Part shown: positions 51,856 through 60,369 of the stretch, one piece after another
Numbering within the stretch: the stretch's first letter is position 1
How the letters are laid out: each line of letters starts with the position of its first letter
Assembly: GCA_965116165.1 (NCBI GenBank)
Contig: OZ220484.1
Span: 1,860,001 to 1,924,000, forward strand
Direction: 5' to 3'
Length of the DNA stretch: 64,000 nucleotides
Source of the DNA: Azophilus sp965116165
GTDB lineage: Bacteria; Pseudomonadota; Gammaproteobacteria; Pseudomonadales; Azotimanducaceae
The notes under the pieces: generated by a model
What the model saw: only the letters and a program-made list of their open reading frames with translations
What the model was told of the DNA's origin: nothing
Database searches by the model: none
Position numbers and translations under genes: made by a program

Positions 51856-52806
51856 CTATGGAATGGGCAAATACCCGTCCTCCACGCCCTTGGTGAATAC
51901 GCCCACCGCATCGTGGGGATGTAGGCTTTCGTGGTGTTCGATGCGCACCCAAAAATCCTTTAGCCGAGCGTCCCCTCGCAGCATGGATTTAAGCTTGCGT
52001 CCAGAGTCCTCCACGAACATTAGGTTGGCGGCGTTGAGGCGGGCGAATTCCTGCTCGTCCTCCCGTTTAACCGCCGTTTGCACCGGTGTTTTCAGCGTCC
52101 CCTCCACTTTGTCGATGAGGCTTGTGATGGGGAAATCATCCAAGCCGTCCCGCAATTTGACGAGGATTTTGGCGATGCTGCGCTGACTGTGCGGTGTTGC
52201 CAATATGCCTTCCTCGGTGCCGAGCCAAGCTCTCACATCGCCAGCCTTGACGAGACCCGAGCGCCCAAAATCCGCCTCGAACTGATTCTGGATGAGTTGC
52301 CGGGCGAGCGCCGCGGAACAGGGGCAGGTGGACGAGTAGAAGATGCCGACGCCCAGTTCAAGATGGATTTCCCCACCCACCAGCGAACCCTTGATCGTCA
52401 CGGGATAACTGTTCCACCCCGAATTTTCGCTGACCAGCGCCTGCCTGCGCAGGTAATAGTCGAAATCGAACTGCACGAAGGCATGCTTGGAAAGGCCCCG
52501 GTGCGACTCCAGTATGGAAGCGAGCAACAGTTTCAGGCCAGCGGCGGTAAGCGCCCGGGTGTCGGCGTGTTCATCGAGAATGAGGTAGAGCCGCGACATG
52601 TGGATGCCCTTGGCGGTGGTATCGGCAAGGTCCACATATACCTGCACCTTGGTCTGCACCTGTTTGATCGCGCCGTCATCCTTCACCAACAGCGGCTGAT
52701 GGATGCTACTCATCCCCACCCAATCGAGCGCCACCTGTGGCTGGCGCAACTCGCGGCTGGCGATATCCGGCATTTCGGCGGCTTGGAACAATTCAGGTCT
52801 GTTCAT
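51856..52806 (-). CDS. folE2: GTP cyclohydrolase FolE2 (type IB)
   Basis: The 316-residue product is the FolE2 type of GTP cyclohydrolase I, which starts folate or queuosine biosynthesis from GTP and can use metals other than zinc. LDWVGMSSIHQPLLV, KGIHMSRLYLILDEHAD, SKHAFVQFDFDYYLRRQALV and YSSTCPCSAALARQ are signatures; the Cys in STCPCSAA is the metal-ligand region. ATG 52806 is preferred over a TTG at 52830. It is complete although surrounded by remnants. Confidence 0.93.
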   Translation of the reverse strand: MNRPELFQAAEMPDIASRELRQPQVALDWVGMSSIHQPLLVKDDGAIKQVQTKVQVYVDLADTTAKGIHMSRLYLILDEHADTRALTAAGLKLLLASILESHRGLSKHAFVQFDFDYYLRRQALVSENSGWNSYPVTIKGSLVGGEIHLELGVGIFYSSTCPCSAALARQLIQNQFEADFGRSGLVKAGDVRAWLGTEEGILATPHSQRSIAKILVKLRDGLDDFPITSLIDKVEGTLKTPVQTAVKREDEQEFARLNAANLMFVEDSGRKLKSMLRGDARLKDFWVRIEHHESLHPHDAVGVFTKGVEDGYLPIP

Positions 52807-52875
52807 GCACGTTACTTTCTTAGTGTTCAAGAGCGGGGGATTGTACCCAATCGAACGCGTGGCCGTTAATCACCT

Positions 52876-53265
52876 ATGCTGGCAGCACCAGGGCCATCCG
52901 GCGTCCGGCACGACATGCTGTTGTTTCGGGAAGAAACCTTCGGCCCGGCGATACCCGTGATGCCCTTTGCCGACGACGCCGAGGCGGTGCGCCTCGCCAA
53001 CGATTCGGAATTCGGCCTGTCGGCAGCCGTGCTTGGTGAGGAATCCCATGCCCTGGCCATCGCAAGACAACTGCGGGCCGGTGCCGTCGGCATCAACGAT
53101 GCTGGCCTGACCGCCCAGATTGGCGATGTTGAGAAGGAGTCCTTCGGCGTTTCGGGCCTCGGTCGGTCACGGGCCGGCCCGAGCGCTCTGCTGCGGTTTC
53201 TGCGCAAGCGGGCGATGCTGATTCAAACCGGCAAACCGGCAATGATCGGCTCCTTTGTCGAATAG
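52876..53265 (+). pseudogene. aldehyde dehydrogenase, C-terminal fragment
   Basis: The frame encodes DMLLFREETFGPAIPVMPF and AVRLANDSEFGLSAAVLGEE, then AVGINDAGL and ESFGVSGLGRSRAGP, the last ~115 residues of an NAD(P)-dependent aldehyde dehydrogenase. The Rossmann domain and catalytic Cys are missing. The nominal ATG is accidental. It is divergent from folE2. Confidence 0.82.
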
Positions 53266-53299
53266 GGGGCCGGCTGTCATCGGATTTGAGCCGGTGGCC

Positions 53300-53401
53300 T
53301 CACATGTCGAAGTCATCGGAGGTCAGCGAGGAAGCCAGCATGTGCTGCAGGGTAATCGTGTCACCGGCATCGCCATAACTGATGATCGCATCGAGGCCGT
53401 C
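53300..53401 (-). pseudogene. RTX module fragment
   Basis: About 33 codons read DGLDAIISYGDAGDTITLQH and SSLTSDDFDM before a TGA at 53300-53302. This is the same module end (GDGDTITL...SADSLGADDF) as in the giant RTX gene at 1-3593. A TAA closes the frame on its 5' side. It is the 3' scrap of a second, lost RTX gene, or a translocated piece. Confidence 0.6.
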
Positions 53402-53635
53402 CTGTTACCGAAACGGGCGCGACAGGGTGGGATAGCACAGCGACAACGAGCCCGCCCTCGGCCCGCGCATTGATATTGCATCGCTCAGCCCCGGTGCCAC
53501 CCGACTCTTCAAGAATGCGCAGCAGGTCCGGGTACGGCAACAGCCTATCCGCCCGCCCACGCCATGGCAGCCTTTTGCTGATGCGCCACCCAACCCAGTT
53601 GCACTGGGAACACTGTGTTCCGCGGGAGAAAAAGG

Positions 53636-53684
53636 TTGACGAGCTTAGATTCAACTTGACATTTAGATGGGTCAAGCCGATGGT
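53636..53684 (+). promoter_or_regulatory. candidate promoter for tRNA-Leu
   Basis: TTGACG at 53636 and TTGACA at 53656 lie 40-70 bases upstream of the tRNA. CATTTA at 53660 is a possible -10 for the first with an 18-base spacer; GATGGT at 53679 is a poor one for the second. Only sequence likeness supports this. Confidence 0.3.
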
Positions 53685-53705
53685 CCCACATTGAGCCACA
53701 TCCAT

Positions 53706-53792
53706 GCCGAGGTGGTGAAATTGGTAGACACGCTAGCTTCAGGTGCTAGTGGGGGTAACCCCGTGGAGGTTCAAGTCCTCTCCTCGGCACCA
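53706..53792 (+). tRNA. tRNA-Leu (anticodon CAG)
   Basis: GCCGAGG pairs perfectly with CCTCGGC to make the acceptor stem, followed by discriminator A and an encoded CCA. The anticodon stem CTAGC/GCTAG encloses the loop TTCAGGT, giving anticodon CAG. A long variable arm (TGGGGGTAACCCCGT region) is typical of class II tRNA-Leu, and GGTTCAAGTCC is the T arm. It precedes rnr as in Pseudomonas. Confidence 0.96.
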
Positions 53793-53841
53793 ACACGGAG
53801 CGCCCCGGTTTCCTTTCTTTTGGGAATTATATTGATTAAAA

Positions 53842-55638
53842 GTGAGCCACTACCCCCGCAAATCGCCGAATACCGTGAAAAAGTCCGGCGGCCCAGCCAA
53901 AAAACGGACGGAACGACGCCGTGCAAACCGGAGCGAGACCGGCCAAACGAACGCTGTATCGCGCCCGGCCAAACAACGAGAGGCCTGGCACCGTACAGGG
54001 GGTGAGCGGGAACGGGGTGCCAATCCGTCGGAAAGGCGGGGACGGCGGCGCCATTCGCCGGACTCGCCGGAATTCGACCCGAACAAGCCCGTCTGCGAGC
54101 GCGCCGTCGAAGCGACGCTTGCCGCGCTTGCCATACCCACCGAATGGCCCGCCACGGTGGACGCCGAAATCAACCGTTTGCCGCGGCAAGTGGACGAGTC
54201 GCAACACCGGGCACGGAAGGATCTGCGGCACCTGCCGCTGGTCACCATAGACGGCGAAACAGCGCGGGATTTCGACGACGCGGTATTTGCCGAAACCAAC
54301 AACAAGGGCTGGCGCCTGGTGGTGGCCATCGCCGATGTCGCCCACTATGTCGAGGCGGGCACGGCCCTCGACGAAGCGGCCTGGAGCCGGGGGACTTCGG
54401 TTTATCTGCCGGATCGGGTCGTGCCCATGCTACCGGAGGCGCTATCCAACGGGCTCTGTTCCCTACGCCCTCGCGAAGCGCGGCTGGCCCTGGTTTGCGA
54501 GATGCGGGTCAATCACTCGGGCGAGGTTACCCGCTTTCGCTTTGACGAGGCTGTGATCCGCTCCCGGGAGCGCATGACCTATACACAGATCGCCGCATTC
54601 CTAGAGGGAGAGACCCTGCCGCTGGAAGCATCCGTCGCGCAATCCATCCGGGCACTGGCCCAAGCCTATGGCGCGCTCAGGCAAGCCCGGGAACGCCGGG
54701 GCGCCCTTGATTTCGATACGCCGGAAGGTCGGCTCAGCCTGGACAATGGCGTGGTCACCGCCATCGTCCCGGTGATTCGCAACGACGCCCACCGCCTCAT
54801 TGAGGAAGCCATGATCGCCGCCAACGTTTGCGCCGCGCAGTTTCTTGAGCGCCATGAACGGCAGGCTCTGTACCGGGCGCATGAGGCACCGGAGCCCGAC
54901 AAGGCGGAACAGCTCGCGCGCGCCTTCGCCGCCAACGGCATTCGCTGGTCTCCCAACGAGCAAACCCCGGCCACCCTCCAGAGTGCCTTGCACGCCATTG
55001 ATGGGCGGCGGGACAAATGGCTGTTTGAAATGCAGGTGCTGCGCACTATGCGGCAAGCGGACTACCGGCCCGAGCAATGCGGCCATTTCGGTCTGGCGCT
55101 TGAGCGCTATATGCATTTCACCTCGCCCATACGCCGCTATCCCGACCTGGTGGTGCACCGGGCCATCAAGGGCGTTTTGCATCGCCGGGGCGGCCGGGCG
55201 GGTTCCCCCGACTGGTTGGTGGCGACCGGTCAACAAAGCTCCACCACCGAGCGGCGGGCGGAGAATGCAAGTCGTCGGGTGGATGCCTGGCTGAAGTGCG
55301 ATTTTCTCGCCGGGCGTGTTGGCGAGACCTTTTCCGCCATGGTCGCCGGCGTGACGGAATTTGGGTTGTTTGTTGAGCTCAGTGGATTCTATGTCCAGGG
55401 CCTGCTGCACATTTCGGATCTGGGCGCGGACTACTTTCAGTATCGACCCCGCAGCATGAGTCTCGTGGGCGAAACATCCGGCGCGCGCTTTCGGCTGGGG
55501 GACGAGTTGCGGGTCCGCCTGACCAACTCGCAGCCGGAACTCGGCCGGCTCGATCTGAAATTGGCGAATGCCCCGACGCGCCGCCGTGGGCGCGGGAACT
55601 CCCGCCACAGCCATCGCGGGCGCAAGCGCAGGCAGTGA
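53842..55638 (+). CDS. rnr: ribonuclease R lacking N-terminal cold-shock domains
   Basis: The 598-residue product has the complete RNB catalytic domain: LPLVTIDGETARDFDDAVF carries the metal-binding Asp cluster, WSRGTSVYLPDRVVPMLPEA and HFTSPIRRYPDLVVHRAI follow. A C-terminal S1 domain (VGETFSAMVAGVTEFGLFVE) and an Arg-rich tail are present. The usual N-terminal helix-turn-helix and two cold-shock domains (~200 residues) are absent, replaced by ~80 residues of Arg/Ser-rich sequence. The upstream tRNA leaves no room for them. GTG at 53842 has no good ribosome site. The stop overlaps rlmB by four bases. Confidence 0.9.
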   Translation: MSHYPRKSPNTVKKSGGPAKKRTERRRANRSETGQTNAVSRPAKQREAWHRTGGERERGANPSERRGRRRHSPDSPEFDPNKPVCERAVEATLAALAIPTEWPATVDAEINRLPRQVDESQHRARKDLRHLPLVTIDGETARDFDDAVFAETNNKGWRLVVAIADVAHYVEAGTALDEAAWSRGTSVYLPDRVVPMLPEALSNGLCSLRPREARLALVCEMRVNHSGEVTRFRFDEAVIRSRERMTYTQIAAFLEGETLPLEASVAQSIRALAQAYGALRQARERRGALDFDTPEGRLSLDNGVVTAIVPVIRNDAHRLIEEAMIAANVCAAQFLERHERQALYRAHEAPEPDKAEQLARAFAANGIRWSPNEQTPATLQSALHAIDGRRDKWLFEMQVLRTMRQADYRPEQCGHFGLALERYMHFTSPIRRYPDLVVHRAIKGVLHRRGGRAGSPDWLVATGQQSSTTERRAENASRRVDAWLKCDFLAGRVGETFSAMVAGVTEFGLFVELSGFYVQGLLHISDLGADYFQYRPRSMSLVGETSGARFRLGDELRVRLTNSQPELGRLDLKLANAPTRRRGRGNSRHSHRGRKRRQ

Positions 55639-56387
55639 CCTTCATAAGCGGTTTCCACAGCATCCACGCGGTGCTTGAGGAGGCCCCGGGCAGGGTGCGC
55701 GCTGTGCTGGTGCAACGAAACCGGCGCGACAAACGTACCGCCGCCGTATTGGCGCTGGCCGAAAAGCGCGGGATACGCCATGAATTTGTGGAACGACACC
55801 AACTCGACCGCATGGCCGGCGAAGGACACCAGGGGGTGGTGGCGGACTGTCACGAACTGGGCTTGCGGGATGAAACGGAATTCGAGGCACGCTTCAACGA
55901 TTGGCCCGACCCCAAGCTCCTGTTGGTGCTGGAGGGCATCAACGATCCGCGCAATCTCGGTGCCTGCATTCGCAGCGCCGTCGCGGCCGGGGCTCAGGCC
56001 ATATTACTGCCGAAACGACGCAGCGCACCGCTCAGCAAAACCGCGTTGATGGCGGCGGCGGGCGCGGCGGAGCGGGCCGAGTTATTCGCCATCGTCAATG
56101 TTGCCCGACGGTTGGAATGGTTGAAACGCCAAGGCGTGTGGATCATGGGCGCCGTCGGCGATGCCGACTCCGCCTGGACGGATACGGATCTCACCCGCGG
56201 CATCGTGCTGGTTGTGGGCAGCGAGGGCGGCGGCCTGCGCGCGCTAACGAGAAGAACCTGCGACGAACTTATCGCCATTCCCATGTCCGGCGGTGTGGAA
56301 AGCCTGAACGTCTCCGTGGCGGTGGGTGTTTTGCTGTTCGAGGCGATACGCCAGCGGCGGGTGGAGTCGCACCGTCGAATCCAGTAG
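55635..56387 (+). CDS. rlmB: 23S rRNA (guanosine-2251-2'-O)-methyltransferase
   Basis: The 250-residue SPOUT enzyme has an N-terminal substrate-binding domain (FISGFHSIHAVLEEAPGRVR) and the knotted AdoMet domain with LEGINDPRNLGACIRSAVAA, VVGSEGGGLRALTRRTCDEL and IPMSGGVESLNVSVAVGVLL. GTG at 55635 overlaps the rnr stop (GTGA). Standard rnr-rlmB pairing. Confidence 0.95.
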   Translation: MTFISGFHSIHAVLEEAPGRVRAVLVQRNRRDKRTAAVLALAEKRGIRHEFVERHQLDRMAGEGHQGVVADCHELGLRDETEFEARFNDWPDPKLLLVLEGINDPRNLGACIRSAVAAGAQAILLPKRRSAPLSKTALMAAAGAAERAELFAIVNVARRLEWLKRQGVWIMGAVGDADSAWTDTDLTRGIVLVVGSEGGGLRALTRRTCDELIAIPMSGGVESLNVSVAVGVLLFEAIRQRRVESHRRIQ

Positions 56388-56538
56388 TGGGCAGTGGCTT
56401 ATCCCACGGTATGCGTGATCTCTTGGGGACTTATATCCATAAGGACATGCCATTTACATGCCTCTCAACATAAGTCGCATCCCTCGTAGCTGAAGAAGAA
56501 TTCGTATTCAGTCAGAGAGGCGCCGCCCTCCCCGGAGT

Positions 56539-56835
56539 TCAGTGCATCGAACCACTACCGCTGAGGTTATCAGGCGGCGAATCGGCTATCGCCGCCCAGT
56601 CGAGCAGGCGACGCAGGGCGGTGAGATCGGCGTGTTGCAGGAAAACCGCGAGGCGCGGCGATACCCGGTCCACGCCGGATTCACGACGCGCCTCGGCAAA
56701 GGTGATCTTGGCACCGCCCGGCAGCGGCGAAACAAAGACCTTGTTCGCGAAGACCGCCGGCGTCTCGCCGATTTGTGCCTCCTCGTCGGAGGATGCCGAC
56801 TGCGGCGCGTTCTGTTCGTCCATGTTTTGCTCCAT
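56539..56835 (-). CDS. hypothetical protein (98 aa)
   Basis: The product has an acidic Asn/Ser-rich N-terminus and a compact segment VFANKVFVSPLPGGAKITFA, then LAVFLQHADLTALRRLLDWA. It looks like a small single-domain protein, but no family is assigned. It is co-directional with and 34 bases downstream of the DUF488 gene, so it may belong to that cassette. Confidence 0.5.
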   Translation of the reverse strand: MEQNMDEQNAPQSASSDEEAQIGETPAVFANKVFVSPLPGGAKITFAEARRESGVDRVSPRLAVFLQHADLTALRRLLDWAAIADSPPDNLSGSGSMH

Positions 56836-56869
56836 TGAAAGGGAGGTGGGGGAGCCTCCTGCTCAAGGC

Positions 56870-57373
56870 TCATCTCGGTATTGTAAAAGACTTATCAGGC
56901 CGAGAGCCATCACGCCTTGCGGCAGCATTTTTCAGCCCCAAATGCTCGATTTCCAGTTCGCCCCAATGCTCCTTAAGGTACTCGGCAACCAGACGCCGAT
57001 GACAATGGTGTGGTTGGTCCTCACTGCAAAGCAGGCAACCATTGCTAACAATCTTCCGGGGCAGGGAGGATTCGATCCGTCTCGACGCCATTAGATCAAT
57101 GAACCTGGTCTCATAGTCGTCCCAGGAGATTCGTCCTTGTCGGTACTCGCGCAAAAGTTCCTTCGTGGGGGCAAGGCTCTGCACATGGACATAATCGATA
57201 CCGCAGAGCTCGCGTGCGAACCAAGCGAGATCCGCCTTTTTCGCAAAACCAGCAAGTTGCGACCCCGTGTTGAGCCTCACGTCCACAATGCGTGCGGTGC
57301 CTGATTCGCGCAAGAGTTCAAAGAACCGTTGCGCGGATTTCTTGGTGAAGCCTATGGTCGATACCCTCATCAA
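56870..57373 (-). CDS. DUF488 family protein (short form)
   Basis: The 167-residue product starts VSTIGFTKKSAQRFFELLRE, typical of DUF488, with the conserved VDVRLNTGSQLAGFAKK region and LLCSEDQPHHCHRRLVAEYL, where a Cys/His cluster (C...HCHR) may bind metal or be catalytic. The function of the family is unknown. It overlaps by four bases a second, longer DUF488 gene. Confidence 0.85.
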   Translation of the reverse strand: MMRVSTIGFTKKSAQRFFELLRESGTARIVDVRLNTGSQLAGFAKKADLAWFARELCGIDYVHVQSLAPTKELLREYRQGRISWDDYETRFIDLMASRRIESSLPRKIVSNGCLLCSEDQPHHCHRRLVAEYLKEHWGELEIEHLGLKNAAARRDGSRPDKSFTIPR

Positions 57374-58017
57374 TTATTTCGCTCCAATACTTCAGCGGCC
57401 CGTTTGATGGCATGGCCAACGCGCTTGGTCTGAGCCGCGATCGCCTCCACGATGAGTTCGTCGCGCGGCCTGTGCCCATGAAACAAATCCTGATCGTCCT
57501 CAAGATTGAACTCGGCGAGCAGTCGGGTCATCGCGCTGGCGTGCGGCTCAAGCCGGCCGTCAGGCAGGATGTGCGCCACATCGACCCCGTACCGATCAAG
57601 CTCGTGTCCGACGAGCAGCGTACGATGGCAGTGTAGCGGCTCCTTCTCCGCACACATCAACGCAACGCGGTACTCCTCCGCTCCGCGCATGACCCTCCGC
57701 AGGCCATCGCGAAAGAGCGGCGTGCGCGCGAGACGATCGTAACGGATGCGGCCGTGTTCGTAACAGGACGGATCGTCGGACCTTCCGCCCAACTCATCGC
57801 CGAGATACACGTACTTGATGTCGGAAGCCTTGAGCGTTTCGGCAAGCCGCCTGCGATTAAAATGGGGATTGAAGCGGCTGTATGGCGCAGAACGCACATC
57901 CGTGAGCGCGGTCACGCGATGACGTGTCAGGAGTTCAAGAAAAAATCCCTCCCCGTGGTTGGAGTGGCCGATCGTCAGGATCGTGCCTGTATCCCTATCC
58001 GGGCTGCTACTGTCCAT
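57370..58017 (-). CDS. DUF488 family protein (long form)
   Basis: The 215-residue product shows ILTIGHSNHGEGFFLELL, TDVRSAPYSRFNPHFNRRRL, YLGDELGG and MCAEKEPLHCHRTLLVGHEL, all DUF488 hallmarks, including the HCHR motif shared with its neighbour. ATG 58017 overlaps the upstream gene by 11 bases. Together with the dual-OB gene the two DUF488 proteins form a compact operon. Confidence 0.87.
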   Translation of the reverse strand: MDSSSPDRDTGTILTIGHSNHGEGFFLELLTRHRVTALTDVRSAPYSRFNPHFNRRRLAETLKASDIKYVYLGDELGGRSDDPSCYEHGRIRYDRLARTPLFRDGLRRVMRGAEEYRVALMCAEKEPLHCHRTLLVGHELDRYGVDVAHILPDGRLEPHASAMTRLLAEFNLEDDQDLFHGHRPRDELIVEAIAAQTKRVGHAIKRAAEVLERNN

Positions 58018-58696
58018 CAGGCTCAATGATTGCCGCGATGAGCTTGAAGACACTGTCTTGGTATGGCTCCCCAAGACTGATGGTTAGGTAACACTCCCCG
58101 ATCTGGTACGTCCCGTCGGACCTCGCAAGGTACCGTCGCTCGTATATGGGGTCGGTGACCCAGAGCGCGTAGGTCGCGCCCGCATGGGCAAACCGACCCT
58201 GTACGCGTCGTTTGGAGTTTCCGAACGCCTCGCCGGGCGCAAACACTTTAAGCACGACTCCCACAACGCGGACCAACCGCAAGGAACTGGATGTCTTGCC
58301 TAGCGCCCCGATTGGAATCTTATCGTTGTAACCGTTATAGGTGCTGTACCCGTCGACCCAGAGCGGCTCAATCGGATCAGTTAAAGCGGGGAGATCAAGC
58401 GACGAAAAGACACCAACCTTCACCCAATAGTACTCTACATTGAGCAGCCAGTTCTCGGTTTGGTAGCTTTTAGGCTGTGGCTTTCGCAATGGAATGTCGA
58501 TTATGTCGAGTATCCGGGGGTCGCGTCCATCCTTGTATTGCCGCTCGTACTCCGACACTTCCTGATTCTCGCGCTCGCTTATGGGCCGAATCCAGTTTCC
58601 CGCTCCCCTTCCAGACGCCCATTCCCGACCGGCAATGCATCGGCCCGCCAGTTTCCGGGAGTTTGCGAGGCAAATTATCCGCTTGCTTCCGGTCAT
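58007..58696 (-). CDS. dual OB domain-containing protein
   Basis: The 229-residue product begins KRIICLANSRKLAGRCIAGR, with WIRPISERENQEVSEYERQY and DPRILDIIDIPL, which match proteins annotated as dual OB-domain proteins. OB folds bind nucleic acid or nucleotides. ATG 58696 is chosen because homology begins there and the frame upstream is non-homologous. It is the first gene of the DUF488 cassette inserted between rlmB and rpsF. Confidence 0.75.
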   Translation of the reverse strand: MTGSKRIICLANSRKLAGRCIAGREWASGRGAGNWIRPISERENQEVSEYERQYKDGRDPRILDIIDIPLRKPQPKSYQTENWLLNVEYYWVKVGVFSSLDLPALTDPIEPLWVDGYSTYNGYNDKIPIGALGKTSSSLRLVRVVGVVLKVFAPGEAFGNSKRRVQGRFAHAGATYALWVTDPIYERRYLARSDGTYQIGECYLTISLGEPYQDSVFKLIAAIIEPDGQ

Positions 58697-58974
58697 GGCT
58701 ACCGTCCCCAGTTGCGTCGAACTGTATGGCGATTGCCCACTTGAAGCAAGCATTTGACAACACGAGCCGGCCCACAACTTGCAACAGCCTTCCCGCCCCC
58801 CTAGAATCGCGCTCCCTTGCCCCTGTGTCGGCCTTGATTTCGGCGGGTGCTCGGAGAGCGGGCGCAAAGCCGATGTTCGGGTTGCCCGTTGTCCGAGAAA
58901 TTGGAACGGGGGCGCGAACTCCTTGCTTCACACCGATTTTCGGTGGAGGCGAACGACACCGGAAGGAGACGAAT

Positions 58975-59586
58975 ATGCGCCACTATGAAGTGGTGTTTCT
59001 GGTTCATCCAGACCAGAGCGACCAGGTGCCCGGCATGGCCGAGCGCTATCAATCCCTTATTGAGCGAGGCGGCGGCACAGTGCATCGCCTTGAGGACTGG
59101 GGCCGACGGCAACTGGTCTACCCCATCGCCAAAATTCACAAGGCGCATTATGTCCTCATGAATATCGAGGTGGGTGCGGACGCTCTCCAAGAGCTCGAGA
59201 GCGCTTTCAAATTTAACGACGCCGTGTTGCGCAACCTAATCATCCGCCGCAAGAAAGCCATCGTCGGCAACTCCAAAATCTACGAAGAGGAGTTGCGGGA
59301 GCAGGAACAAGAGCGGGAGCGCGAGGCCCGACGCCCCGAGCGGAGCAACGAGAAACAGGTCCAAGACAACTCCGCCAAGGATTCCTCGGATACCGAGCCG
59401 CAAGAGAGTGACAAAAACAACGACGGCGAGGCAGCGGATGACGAGGCAGCGAAGGCCGAGACAGCGGACTCCGAGGCAGCGAAGGCCGAAGCAGCGGACT
59501 CCGAGGCAGCGGACTCCGAGGCAGCGGACGCCGAGGCAGCGAAGGCCGAGGCAGCGAAGGCCGGGCAAGGAGGGGCAACAGCATGA
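58975..59586 (+). CDS. rpsF: 30S ribosomal protein bS6 with long acidic repeat tail
   Basis: The first ~110 residues are normal bS6: MRHYEVVFLVHPDQSDQVPG, VHRLEDWGRRQLVYPIAKIH, KAHYVLMNIE and FNDAVLRNLIIRRKKAI. A further ~95 residues follow, rich in Glu, Asp, Lys and Ala, ending in pentapeptide repeats of the type EAAKA/EAADS. E. coli bS6 has only a short acidic tail extended by glutamate ligation. GGAAGGAG lies six bases before ATG. First gene of rpsF-rpsR-rplI. Confidence 0.95.
   Translation: MRHYEVVFLVHPDQSDQVPGMAERYQSLIERGGGTVHRLEDWGRRQLVYPIAKIHKAHYVLMNIEVGADALQELESAFKFNDAVLRNLIIRRKKAIVGNSKIYEEELREQEQEREREARRPERSNEKQVQDNSAKDSSDTEPQESDKNNDGEAADDEAAKAETADSEAAKAEAADSEAADSEAADAEAAKAEAAKAGQGGATA
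59428..59564 (+). repeat. 15-bp tandem repeats encoding the bS6 tail
   Basis: Units alternate between GAGGCAGCGGACTCC and GAGGCAGCGAAGGCC, about nine copies in frame. Because the unit is a multiple of three, slippage changes tail length without breaking the frame. Confidence 0.85.
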
Positions 59587-59804
59587 GCCGACGGTTTCGA
59601 CACAAAAAGTTCGCCATTAACAGCGACCCGGCGGATTTGGACTACAAAGACCTAGATCAGTTGAAGCAATTCATCGGCGAGACGGGCAAGATCGCCCCAA
59701 GCCGAGTTACCGGCGCAAGCGCCCGCTTCCAACGCCTGCTCGCCAAGGAGATCAAGCGCGCCCGCTATCTCGCGCTCCTGCCCTACACCGACCAGCACAA
59801 GTGA
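59583..59804 (+). CDS. rpsR: 30S ribosomal protein bS18
   Basis: The 73-residue product (RFRHKKFAINSDPADLDYKD, LKQFIGETGKIAPSRVTGAS, LLAKEIKRARYLALLPYTDQ) is a normal bS18. The ATG overlaps the rpsF stop by four bases. Confidence 0.97.
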   Translation: MSRRFRHKKFAINSDPADLDYKDLDQLKQFIGETGKIAPSRVTGASARFQRLLAKEIKRARYLALLPYTDQHK

Positions 59805-59814
59805 GGGCACCCCA

Positions 59815-60264
59815 TTGAACATCATACTTCTGGAGCCGGTCGCCAATCTGGGTGGCTTGGGCGAAGAGGTCACCGTCAAGCCCGGTTATGCGCGCAACTA
59901 TCTTTTACGCCAGGGCAAGGCGGTGCGCGCCACCACGGAAAATCGAAAACACTTTGAGGAACGGCGCGCCGCACTTGAGCGCCTGGCCGGGGAAAGACGC
60001 GGCGAGGCCGAAGAGCGCGGCCGACAAATGCTTGCAATTACCGATCTCACCATTCTGGTGAGGGCCTCCGAGGAAGGCCGCCTGTACGGCTCCGTTGGAA
60101 CTCCGGAAATCGCCGCGGCGCTGGGCGAGCGAGGCATTGAAGTGCACAAAAGCGAGGTGCGAATGCCGGAAGGCGCCATCCGCCAGACCGGTGCATACAA
60201 AATCGCGGTGCAATTGCACTCCGGGGTATCCGTCGATGTTCCGGTGGCGGTGGTTGCGGAGTAG
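59815..60264 (+). CDS. rplI: 50S ribosomal protein bL9
   Basis: The 149-residue product begins MNIILLEPVANLGGLGEEVT and VKPGYARNYLLRQGKAVRAT, the conserved N-domain, followed by the long helix and the C-domain (RLYGSVGTPEIAAALGERGI). It uses a TTG start, unusual for a ribosomal protein; the ATG-free context and conserved N-terminus leave no alternative. Confidence 0.96.
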   Translation: MNIILLEPVANLGGLGEEVTVKPGYARNYLLRQGKAVRATTENRKHFEERRAALERLAGERRGEAEERGRQMLAITDLTILVRASEEGRLYGSVGTPEIAAALGERGIEVHKSEVRMPEGAIRQTGAYKIAVQLHSGVSVDVPVAVVAE

Positions 60265-60369
60265 GCGAAACGCGGGGATTGCTGTATTAAGCCCTACTTT
60301 TTTCTTGCATTGAGGGGCGGAAACGCAGACCCTTAGGCGTCCGCAAGGCCTACATTTCAGGGACGAGTT

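Noticed and set aside
53361..53705. 114-codon minus-strand frame upstream of the tRNA
   Set aside because: A short segment faintly recalls ornithine cyclodeaminase-like proteins, but the frame overlaps the RTX scrap and the likeness is too weak.
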